NCBI GenBank assembly: GCA_032622095.1
Contig: CP136064.1
Location: forward strand, 186,976,209-187,040,208
Direction: 5' to 3'
Length of the DNA: 64,000 nt
DNA from: Siphonodentalium dalli
Taxonomy: Eukaryota; Mollusca; Scaphopoda; Gadilida; Siphonodentaliidae
The first letter of the stretch is position 1. Each line of letters starts with the position of its first letter. Position numbers and translations under genes: made by a program. Under the pieces are notes generated by a model. That model made no database searches, was not told the origin of the DNA, and worked only from the letters and a program-made list of their open reading frames with translations. Shown in pieces: positions 41,301 through 53,840 of this stretch.

Positions 41301-44300
41301 GGTCAGGTGTAGGAGTATACCAGGTAACATGGGTGAGGGTATGTGTATGAAGCGAGTGGCTATATGGCCATTGGTGATGTGCATATGTATACCAGAGTGA
41401 CTTTATGGTCATTGTTGTGGTGTTGATGTATATATTGATTGTATATTTGACCATGCGTTTGGAGAATAGGTATACAGGGATGATGACCTAATGGCCAATG
41501 GTGAGATGAATGGGTATACAGGGAGTGACTATATGGTTATGGGTCATGTTTAGGAGTATACCCGGTGTGCCTGCATTGTGACGCGTGGCTGTATGGTCAT
41601 TCGTGGTCGTGGGTCAGGTGTACATGTATACAGTGGGTCACTATATTGTTATGTCTGTGGTGTTTATGTATAATATGTAATGACTGTGTGATAATGGGTG
41701 GCTATCGCTTTCCACGATATGACATGACCTCTCTATTGATTAACATATCCTTGAGTTATTGTGGAAATCGATAGCCGCCCAAGGTACACATGTACAACCC
41801 ACCCATTACCCCAGTCACTCCATATGTACATAAACACCACACACATGACAACACAGTCACCCACTTTATACACGTACATGTACTAGTACACCTGGCCATA
41901 GAGCCATACTTGGTTATACCCGTACATACCACAAATAATGATACAGCCACGAGTCACCATGCATGAACACCAGGTATACACCTACACCCGACACATGACC
42001 ATATAGTCACTATATGTATACATATTCACTACATTCACGATCATACAGTCACTCATTGTATACATATTCACCTCACCATGGACCATACAGCCATTACATG
42101 TATACATATTAGCCATACACATGACCATAGAGTCAATCCAGGTATACATATGCACATCACCAATGGTGATCCCTTCCAGATATACCAATATCCGCACATA
42201 CGACCACTCATAAGTTCCATACTTGCCATACTCATACACGTCATCCATGATAATAAATATATTCGCCATACACCACCAATGATAACCCATCCACAACATA
42301 TATAAATATACGTCCCACCGTTACCAACAGGGCACTCCCTTTATACCCACACATCATTCATGACCATACAATAACTCCGTGTATACCTATTATCCTCACC
42401 TATGATCATAGAGTATTAAAATCCCTGGCTGCCATCTAGGCTTCCACCCTGTATCCAGTTGATATTTTTTTTATCATAATGGGCCAGAATACCCACATAT
42501 CATGGTTCATCTCAGTTCCGTCTCAAAGTTCTGCCCATTCCCTTTCAATAATATGGCCAGAATCACAAAAGAGATTCTCCGCAAAATTGCATACTGCAAC
42601 TTTAAAATTAATTTGTCATGCCCTATACGGAACTGGGACAAACATAATAGAACGTAGTTGTCAGTTAAATACATTGTAACTAACACGTACAATAACCAAG
42701 TGAGTCACAATTTGCCACCTTTTTCGGATAATGCAGAGAATAATGTTCGGGTTATGTTAACTTTTTACTTTTTACAAATTTGGTTGCCATTTTGGAAGCC
42801 ATCTTGAGCAATTTAGTCTATAAACACCGTAGTGTGACACATTTAAGATAGACCAAAACAATAAACACCTTTCAATCCAAAGATAGTTACATTTTACTTG
42901 TAACAAGTCTCGTTCTTATCAGAAAACGACATGAATAAATATTTCTTAAGTTGATCGTATCGATTTAGGGATGTATTGGTTGTAATAGTGCAACGTTCCA
43001 GGGGTGTACGCCCATACACACACGTTGGACGAATGCAATCATGTAAATAAAAGTGATTTTTTACGTTTTGAGGGGTGACCCGATGACCCCCTTCTTATCT
43101 TAAAACCCCAGGAAAAGTTGCTTCTTAAGTTGTGTTTTTATAATTAGTATATCTCAAAGTACTTTGAGACCAAAAATTATGGATGTACGCGAAAGTATAA
43201 AACAAAAGTAAAAAAATCACGTTTTAGGGTTCAGCATGGGACCCCCTTTCTTATCTGAAAACCCCAGGAAAATCCCTTTCTTAAGTTGTGTTTCCTTAAT
43301 CAGTACACTTAGGAGTATCATCAAACCAAAATTCATCGATGTACGCGGAAGTGTAAATAGAAGTGATTTTTGGCACTTTTTGGGGTTCAGCACTAAACCC
43401 CAGGAATGCGCAACTTAAGAAATCGGTTTTTCAGAATGTTCCATTATTGGTACCAACTTTAGGGGGTCAAACCTTTTGTACGCAAAAGTGTAAATAGAAC
43501 ATATGCGGGCTCCCTAACTATATGATTAGTTACGTGAAAATAACTCATATATTCAGAGTTCTACATTGCTTAAACGTGTACCTCCCCACCTTGTTTTGGA
43601 AGAAACATCCCATGTGGTGCCATCCAATTCATAGTTGCGAGCGAACCGAGCAAGTACAACTGAAGAAGATACTCTTCTTTCTTCTCTTCGTCTTTCAGTT
43701 CTAAGGTCCCAGCCGCCATGGGATGCAAGGAGACTAACTCACTCTCCACCTTAGTGACAGTACGACCTGCACTGGAGGAGGCACACTCCGAGGATGGCTA
43801 GACAACCAACATTAAGAGTTAACTAACTGCTGTTCGCCAAAGCAAATGGCAGATAACCTGATGCCCAATTTGTGGCACAGGGATCAAATTGAGAACCCAA
43901 TAGCCCAAATGTTTTTGGACAACTACATGTATAAGGACTCCAGTAGCATTCTTTATTGTGCACATGCCGAGGCATGTACACGGGTCAGCCATTAAGGTGC
44001 ACGCCTTATCGGAGAGTGTCTGCACCCATGACAACATACCTGTACAGGTCATAACGAATATAGTCGTTACTCTCAGGTGCCAAATAATAATGTCAGCATG
44101 AGTTAATTTTGGAGAAAATTCACAATAACTATAATTTGGAATTTAGACGGAGTGAAATTGCCATCACTATTATTAATTTCAGCCTGAATCCCCACAGATC
44201 ACTTTTATTAGGCCATCACGATTATCGGGCACCTGAGAGCAATACAAGCCCACCGGTTCAGACCGGCTTGCTTAGAATTGCAGCTATTGTTCATTAGAGC

Positions 44301-47300
44301 ATAAACAACGAGATAGATATTAAATCGACATACATGGCCGAGATTGAACATTACATTAGCTATGATGTCCGGGGGTACATTGGCATGTCATGTTTGCAAT
44401 CATCAAATGATAGCATATCTAAATTCTACAGTGAAGTTGATGCTCTTTACGAGAATCGAACCATGAACCATAATTCTGACACTCGTCCGTGGGTACCGTG
44501 GCATGTCATGTTTGCAATCATCAAATGATAGCAATTCTAAATTCTACATTAAAGTTGATGCCTTTTACGAGAATCGAACCATGAACCATAATTCTGACAC
44601 TTGTCAGATATTAATCCCTGTCTTAAAGTAATAATGTCGCTACTGACTAGTAGTACTATTACTGTCATATTAAGCAACAAATTAACAATTATTATTAGAC
44701 AGGAAACAGTTCCATTGTGATATTGATAAACTGTAGTCAACTTCAAGTTCAAGCGTCTACTAACATAGAGCTGGATCATGGATACATGTGTGACAGTATT
44801 GAAACGTAAAACACAAAGTATTATGTGAAAGCACGTTGTTCAGAACATTATGATAGATGTTAGCGTCAGTAGCGAAGGAATTACTGAAAGAAAACTCCGC
44901 GATTTGAAATGCCACAAGTATAATAACATTCGCACGAAATTAGGAGACTTCGGGTAGCGAACCACGTGGCATTTACGGTCTGACCAATTATATCATACCT
45001 TATAGGCTATAATAATTCCATAGATTTACTTCTCACAATAATCTATGTGTGTCTTAAGTCATTGGAACGATAGCCGTTCTATAGCGAATTCGTCAATTCA
45101 AAAATGCAAATAATATCGGCTTTTTCGAAAACACAGAACAATTGTATGTTTGAAGCAAAACGGTCCATGAATTCTAAACCGATAATTATAAAAAATGAAC
45201 GAGAAGTCAATCAGAAAGCTATATTGTATCGACAAATTGAATTTGTTGAGTTGCGTGAAACTCGAAATTCAGAAAGATGCTCCCTTAGACATCCGAAGGC
45301 CACAAGTAGGAAATCAAAACTGAAGAATCCCATCGAGTACAGCCGGTTATATTGGGACCGTTCATGCATGACTAATCCGGGCAAGCACATTATTACGTCG
45401 GGAGGCGACCAAAAAGTTAACCCCTTTTGTACTGTGGTTTTACAAAGCAGGACATATATCCATATAGCTCAGTATGAATGGCTTCCTTTCGATGAAAAAT
45501 CAGCATTTTCATAGAAACAAGATGAATAACTATTGAACGAAAAACCAAAACAAAATGGTTGAACACGCCATTAAATGTCCTCATAGTGGTGAACATCCAT
45601 GCCAAATTTCATTGAGATCTGAGTATTACTGTTCAAGATATGGCCTGAACAGACATCAGACAAAAAAGCCAACATTTCCAGATAAACAAAGATGAATAAC
45701 TCTAGAATGGAAAACCCGAACAAAACAATTGAATCCGCTATTGAATATCCCCATAGTAGTGAACATCCATACAAAATTTCATTGAGATCCGAGCACTACT
45801 GTTCAAGATATGACATGAACAGATATCGAATGGATGGCTACATGGCTAGACGGACGGATGGACAGGTGCAAAACAGTATACCCCTTTTTTTTTTTAAAGG
45901 GGGTGTAATTAAAATATGTTCAAACACAGTGTTTTTTAATTACAAAATGTTATTATTTTATCATTCAATTTGCAAGACAGTAAAGGCACAGATGGCCTTC
46001 GCGGTGGGCATGCTGTTAAAATAATCAAACCCGTTAAAACTGCCACAAACAGACAGAAAGAATATTAAAATATAGACATTTTTTGTTCTTAAACAATCAT
46101 AAATATCGAGTAAATAATATGTTATTGTCAAGTTTGTATATTGTGTTATGTAAACAAAAGCCAGGTTCTGTAAGAACAAAGTCTGTCTATATTTCAATAC
46201 TCTTTCTGTTTATGGCGGTTTTAACGGTTATGACTATTTTAATAGCAATACCCACTGCAAAGGCCATCCATGCTTTTAAGACAAGATGCCATAATGTAGG
46301 TGATTACCTGTTGGTAGCTAGAGTTTCACATATGTTAGCGAGAGCCCAGCCAGCCTTGGCCTTGACTAGTGCACTGACGTCTGTCATACATAACAAGATA
46401 ACATTGGCTGCATCTGCTATAAAGAACACATCCTGGAATAAATTCACAGAGTATACAATAAAGCTATTATACAGTAATGCCCTAAATAATCAACTCCTTA
46501 ATCACAGCAGAATTATGGGTAATTTTTCAGGATTTAGACGGAAATATGGCTTGTTGTGTTGGATGTGGGAGATACAAAGGTGATGTTGGCTTTAATCTGT
46601 GGTTCAATTTTTGGAATATGTCTGAGAGGAAATTGGGCTAGAGGAAAGTAGTCCTCGATCAGAAATCCTGTTATATGTTAATAACAAATACTGCAATAAA
46701 AGTTACCATTTTTGAAAATCTCAGAATTTCAGACAAAATTTTTTTACTTTGAGAATTATAAAATTGCTGATTTGAAGTGAAGTTTTGCAGACTGGTGTAT
46801 AGTAATGCCCTAAATAATCGACTATTTAACCACACCAGAATTATGGGTAATTTGTCAGGATTTAGTCGGAAATATGGCTTGTTGCCATTCATCGAAAAGC
46901 TCTCACTGTTGAGGTTAAGGAGTCGATTATTTAGGGCATCATAGTACACAACAAGAAGTCAATTATTATTAATTTACATCTATTTCTACCAGTCTGATCT
47001 TTTTTATGATATTTTCATACCTCATGATGAACTGAGTCTTTTGTAGTTGTGTTTTCGTATTTGTTACATATGATAAAGAAATTTCTATAAAATTCTCGTA
47101 GAGACAGTACAAATTCCACAAGAATATTTGTTCTAATTTAATTCTTTATTTAATTAACCCTTTCAGTGCCAAGTGCCAAGTAATGTGATACATTGATTAA
47201 AAGCTTTTAGAGCTCTTTCCATTAATGTATCACATTAAATTATAATCAATAAATTTGAAAAATTATCAAGGAAATACGGGTTGATACAAAAATTGGACTT

Positions 47301-48059
47301 GGCACTGAAAGGGTTAAAGAGTATTGGCCACTAACGCTTCTTTGCTTTATGGTATACAAACTTACATCTCGGAGAGTAGGGTATAGAACATAGACTCCAA
47401 GAGCTCTAGCAGCAGCAGATTTAACCAGCTTATCATCATCAGCAGCCATGCCAAGCATCAGTGTCAGACACATCACTCTCTTGTCTGACTACAATAATAA
47501 GTAGTTAGTCAAACAGTCATCTCATATATATTTTGAAGACCTCTGTCTGTATGTATGTTTGTTTGTTTGTCTGTTTGTCTGTCTGTCATTTATACAAATC
47601 TACCATTCTCGACCGATCGGGACGAAACTTGGTACGTGTGTGTAGTTTGACCGGGCGGTGAACGTTGTCGTATTGGCGAGCCCGTGCGGCGCCCGCTTCG
47701 CGCATGCGCAGACGAGATATCGGAAACGGGTGGAGCTATCGACTTGAAATTTGGTATGTGAATGTATCTTGCCCCGAATACGAATTTTATCGGGTCGCCG
47801 AGCCCGTGCGACGCCAGCTTCGCGCATGCGCAGACCAGATCTCGGAAACGGGTGGAGCTATCGACTTGAAATTTGGTATGTGAATGTATCTTGCCCAGGA
47901 TACGAATTTTATCGGGTCGTCGAGCCCGTGCGACGCCAGCTTCGCGCATGCGCAGACCAGATCTCGGAAACGGGTGGAGCTATCGACTTGAAATTTGGTT
48001 TTTGAATAGCCCGGACAACGTCGGGCTCATCGGCTAGTCTCATATATATTTTGAAGACC

Positions 48060-48093
<34 letters not shown>

Positions 48094-51000
48094 ATTAATA
48101 CAAATCTACGATTCTCGACCGATCGGGACGAAACTTGGTACATGTGTGTAGTTTGACCAGGCGGTGGACGTTGTCGTATTGGCGAGCCCGTGCGGCGCCC
48201 GCTTCGCGCATGCGCAGACGAGATCTCGGAAACGGGTGGAGCTATCGACTTGAAATTTGGTATGTGAATGTATCTTGCCCCGGATACGAATTTTATCGGG
48301 TCGCCGAGCCCGTGCGACGCCAGCTTTGTGCATGCGCAGACGAGATCTCGGAAACGGGTGGAGCTATCGACTTGAAATTTGGTATGTGAATGTATCTTGC
48401 CCCGGATACAAATTTTATCGGGTCGCCGAGCCCGTGCGACGCCAGCTTCGCGCATGCGCAGACCAGATCTCGGAAACGGGTGGAGCTATCGACTTGAAAT
48501 TTGGTTTTTGAATAGCCCGGACAACGTCGGGCTCATCGGCTAGTCTGTTATATATTCTGGAACTTCTGTCTGTGTGTATGTGTGTGTTTTATAGACTCAA
48601 AAACTGCTGGACCGATCTGACTCAAATTTGGTATGTAGGTCTACTTTGATCCTGGGAACCATATGGGTGGGTCCAATTTCACGTGTGACCATGTCCTTGA
48701 CCTCGCTCATTTAAGCTCACATAGGCATGTTTCCTCGACCGAACAAACTCAAATTTGGTATGTAGGCCTACTTTGATGCCGGGAACAATATGGGCGAGTC
48801 CAATTTCATGTGTGACCGTGTCCTTGACCTTGCTCATATACGCTCACATAGGCATGTTTCTGGACCGATCGAACAATAGTTGGTCCAGACGCTCTATATT
48901 CAGCCCAGACAGAGGCGATCACAAAGAAATCCCCAAATAGACAGGACGAAGTCAAGCACATCAGCTAGTTGTTAAATATTCATGTCTACAGATTCTTTCT
49001 ATATCTTATCTGGTATCTAACATAAGATTCTGAGTCGAGGACGACAAGATAGAAATCATCTGTCAATAGATATATATTTTTACATTTATTGTAAATTTAA
49101 TATCAGCTGATCTGCAGAGAGAGTTATCCAGAAGGTAACATAACCTTCAATGTATATCCAGGGATCTTCAATGGCATTCAGCTAACACAAATTGAGTTGA
49201 TTGGTTTGTTTTAAACACAATTTAATTCAAATAATGATTGATTAAGACATTTAACATAAGGGATTTTCTTGAGGGAAGTTCTTATATGAACCTCTGCTCC
49301 ATACAAAGATATTATTAAATATACATGAATACAACAAGAAGTACAGACAGTATGATGTCGATTGGGGAGTAACAAACATATCCACTTATATCAAATACAA
49401 ATGAAAATATAAACAAGGGTTACGAATCAAAGTTGGCTCTGGTAGAGTTTTTTTGCCCATAAGAGTGAATCAATTCAACAGAGAATCACTAAAAATGGCC
49501 GAACTAAAGAACCATAACTCAGGTAAAAAAAATTAAACAAACCTGGTTTTTTAACTAAATCAAGATACTGTTGTGTGAAGATCTATATACCCAATATGAA
49601 TGGAATCAGTTGACATTTGTTGAAGTTTTCGCAATAACAGTCGAATAAAAAAATTGCAAAAAATAGACAAACTTAGGGCTGTAACTCAGGTAAAATAAAT
49701 CGGACGAACCTGGTTTTCGAACGTGATCTTGAAAGGTCCACATATCAAATATGAATATAATAAGTTGACATTTTAATAAGTTTTTGCACTAACTGTCATA
49801 ATATTGCTAAAAATAGATAAACTAAAAGCCGTAACTCAGGTAAAAAGGATTGGACAAATCTGGTTTTCAAACTAGTTTGAGATATTGTTGTGAAAGATCC
49901 ATATACCAAAATAAATGAAAAATTTGTTCAAGTTATCGCGCTAACAGACCTAATATCTCCTACAATTGCTCAAAATAGTCAAAGGGCTGTAATCAGGTAA
50001 AAATGATTCGACAAATCTGGTTTAGAACTCATTTGAGATATAATTATGAGAGATCCATATACCAAATATGAATGAAATTGCAGGGACCAGCCGAGAGGGC
50101 GACGTGGGCGACTTCTTCGTCCTAACGCCGTCCGCTTCGCCTTATTTTTGCAGTCGGGTGAAGTTCAAGTCGCCCTGAAAATTCCAAAGTTGACAGACGA
50201 AAATCGGCAAAATGTCCCAAATAATTTATGATAATTTACAACTGTCAACTGTGATTACACACAATACTCCACTATCAGGGTGTTATAAAACAATTAACAC
50301 CTGTATTGCTCCAATCTGGAAGAATGTTGACAACGGAGTCTGATTACTGGCAGCTGTGAAAACATCGTCGGGCCTCAAGTGCTAATCTGGATGTTGTGAT
50401 TTTTAGATTACCGTGATTACCACACCTTACAATGAAGATTACAACTCACAGCTCTCACAATGTGTCAGTTCATCACTCCCTCTATGGAGTTTGGTTAAAG
50501 AAATTTTAAAACAATTCATTTGTGAAGCACATTAAAATTTAAAACGGAATTACTAATAGAGCGCAGTAAAAGTGTTTATGATTTCGTTTCGTTTCGGTTT
50601 GATAAATATTGTTGGCATTTTTAAAACCCGAAAAATATGAAATAAAATCCTGTCATTCTCCCACAATTACGATATAAAATGTTGCTATCCTCTCACAATT
50701 ATGTTTGGGTATTATTAATAGTTATTAGGGTCATGAAGTGAACATAAAGATTCCATATTTCAACCATTGTTTCATAAGTTTAATTGACATATTACATCTC
50801 TCCTATTTTCGTTCTATAGCGACTCCTGTCGTAGTACTGATAAATTCAAATTTTGTAGACTCACTTCGCCCTATAGAACGGCCACTTCGCCTTATTTTTA
50901 TAGTAAGGCGAAGTCATTTCGCCCTGAAAATCTGGTCTAGGCTGGTCCCTGTGAAATTGGTTGATGTTTGTTCAAGTTATCCGTGCTAAACTTGACTTGA

Positions 51001-53801
51001 ATATATAGACAACAGTTAACAGTTCTAAGTAGTATATGGTTTTTCTCCTCGAGTGAGATGAGGATGATGATGTTTGCGAGGCACTAACCAAGTGAAAATA
51101 ATCCTCGCATCTCAGGAGAGGAGAAAAACCGTATGCTACTCAGAACAGCTAACTGTTGTGTTTATTATTAATTCTATACCAGTTTGTAACGTCCCAGACC
51201 GCAATAAAGCACAGGGTTAGACCTAATATGTTCTTAAACCTACAACATCACCAGCCATTTCTGTTAAATAGCACACAAGGATACGGAGTGAAGCAAAATT
51301 ATGACGTAGTGCTGAAAGTAGCATAACATCTTGAGAGTGAAATAATATGTTCGGTCTTCTCAGAGAGGGGATTCGATTTATATTTTTAAGTAAAAAGTTA
51401 ATGAAAAAATATTCATTTAGAAAATATATTCATATTAGTAGTTTATTTGTTGCCTCATGCAAAATAATCATTTCTGACTGAGAAAATGTTGCTGCTATAT
51501 AACTTGACTCACCGGTAAATCTTTGAATATGTCCTGCCCAATATTAGAGAAGCAGTCACATCCACATGCTCTGACAGGATTATAGTGGTTCTGGAGTAAT
51601 CCTGGTAGTGGACCATTTAGAAGATAGAGCCAAAATTCAATCAACTGAAAAACAATAGAAGCACCTTACAGGGACCCAATACACTCATAGAGGGTAAATG
51701 TGCAAAAAATAGAAAAGTCTGTAAAAACAGAACAACTAATAACATGGAGAACTAGATAAACTTTTTTCTTATATAAATTATTGACAGTTCTCCCAGGGGT
51801 TCTCCTATAAGAAATTTTATGTATTGAAACCATTGTTATGTAAACAAAACTGTTACAGTGATTTGTCAATAAACATTGCTAAATGTGTAGTACATTCAAA
51901 TATATTTAGTCTGAATATGATATTCATATTAAATATTTTTCAATGCCTTTACCTTTTCTAATGTTTTATTATACATTGAAATCTTATTGGACTATTAATA
52001 TATAAATTGAACTTTTACCCGTAATTCCACTGTAACAGCAATGGTTACATAACAATGGTTTTGACATTTGGAATCTATTTATTGGAGAGTTATTAATAAT
52101 GAAATTAAGAACAAAGTCAATCTATGTTTTCATGTATTGGTTGAAAGTTGTTTCACAGACTTTTATCTTATTTTGCAAGCGCCCACTTTGAATGCCTTTA
52201 GTACCTTTAATAGTATTCTGCAATTCAAAATACTAATGACTGTGTATTTGACAGACTCATGATGATTTTGGTCTGTCAACTCAAACCTTCTGTTGACTGT
52301 AAGAATTGCAAAATAAATAGCCAAGAGTCCATCATATGTAATGAAGAATAAAAGGCCGTCCGGCCACAGTGTCCCCCGAAAAAGTAGCTTCATTGGGGGC
52401 ATCAGCTTTTCTGAAAACGAGAGGCCGATCACGATCGGCAGATGTTTAACCCATACCTTGGCGATAGTGATCAGCTATTTTCAGTTCTGACACGAAAATC
52501 CATAAGCCATAACTCTGTTTAAAATATAAAAAAATGGATCAAACCCAAATTCGAAATCTATCTGTATTTTGGGCTGAGAAATTCACATACAAAATTTACA
52601 TACATCTCAATAAAAGGAGATATATCAGATGAAAGGTATTTCTGCTAAGTATAAGGAATGTTGAGAATTAAGGGTTCATTTTAACCACAAAAATCCATAC
52701 AAGTGAAAGGGATATAATAGGAGAATGATTACATGAAAAATATACAAATGCATAAAATTGATGACAAGGGTTAACAATTTTAACTCAATAAAATTAGGTA
52801 CAGGTATGTCACTGGAACACTGCATTGATATCATAAACCAGAGAGCTGTATGGAAATACAATAAACAACAGATAGTTCTCTGTCCAATTACAGCTTCCAC
52901 TGTGCCCTGACAATATGATGGCTAAAAATAACTCTAATTTCCAATAATACAAGTTAATCTATTCTCTCTCTCAGTGCTAACTGATATCACAGGGGTTAGC
53001 TGCTATGGTTCTACATGATAAGCATAAAAATATCGAATCTGTTCAATCCTTAGTTAAAAAGGGCCACAACTCTGGTATAAAAAACAGGATCTAACCCATA
53101 TTCAAACTTGATCTGTATTTTGAGTTGAGAAACTCACATACCAAATTTGGTTCCTATCAGACGATAACTGGTTGAGCTATCGAAGCATGGATGAATTCTA
53201 TATCAAAGGGCCATAACTCCATTAAAAATAATCTGATCAAACCCATATTCGAACTCGAATTGTATTTTAGATAGAGAAACTCACATACCAAATTTGGTTC
53301 TCATGAGATAATATTTTTTTTAGTTATCGTAGCATCCATGAATTCTAAGTCGAAAAAGGGCCATAACTCCGTAAAAAAAACTCGGATCAAACCCATATTC
53401 GAACTCGATCTGTATTTTGGGCTCTGATACTCGCATACCAAATTTGGTTCCGATCAGATAAAAATTGTTTGAGTTATGACAGCATGCGTGAATTCGAAGT
53501 CGAAAAAGGGCCACAACTCCGTAAAAAAAACTCGGATCAAACCCATATTCGAACTCGATCTGTATTTTGGGCTCTGATACTCGCATACCAAATTTGGTTC
53601 CGATCAGATAAAAATTGTTTGAGTTATGACAGCATGCGTGAATTCGAAGTCGAAAAAGGGCCATAACTCCGTAAAAAAAACTCGGATCAAACCCATATTC
53701 GAACTCGATCTGTATTTCGGTCTGAGAAACTCATATACAAAATTTAGTTCCGATCGGATAGAAAATATTTGAGTTATCGCACCATGCGTAAAGTGTCCAC
53801 G

Positions 53802-53840
<39 letters not shown>

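Larger units (their letters stand above)
38184..43514. mobile_element. Giant fold-back element (5.3 kb, unequal arms)
   Basis: Starts GGGAGCCCGCATATG and ends with its complement. The left arm runs to about 41707 and the right arm from about 41759, meeting at a pseudo-apex ('gggtggctatcg' ... 'cgatagccgccc'). The outer 600 bp of each arm contain three diverged units of about 150 bp, each with 'cttaagttgtg'-like and 'cctggggtttt' motifs. Inner arm blocks (39600-40010 and 42440-42890) also pair. The left arm has about 790 bp (38796-39590) that the right lacks. The core is a minisatellite. No transposase is seen. It resembles Foldback-type elements in form only. Confidence 0.82.
37905..45500. 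mobile_element. Family D element D3, carrying the giant fold-back insertion
   Basis: The left terminus (about 37925-38065) is inverted at the right (45345-45488). The left snap-back module has been deleted: 'cacacatgaacgg' runs straight into 'tggattagaatgcaagc'. The interior to 38182 and from 43515 continues as in D2. The flanks (37855-37904 and 45500-45905) are two halves of one tandem-repeat module, so D3 inserted into that. Confidence 0.82.

Noticed and set aside
40178-42305. Several His/Thr/Asp-rich open frames, mostly on the minus strand
   Set aside because: They are translations of a 42-bp minisatellite whose unit is a multiple of three; all frames stay open and there is no gene context.
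46083-46583. 166-codon plus-strand frame
   Set aside because: It runs antisense across HEATR6 exon h and into a MITE; the conserved protein is on the minus strand.
47590-48511. Overlapping plus and minus frames of 70-140 codons
   Set aside because: They fall on the 122-bp tandem units of the Helitron-like elements and repeat the same peptide.
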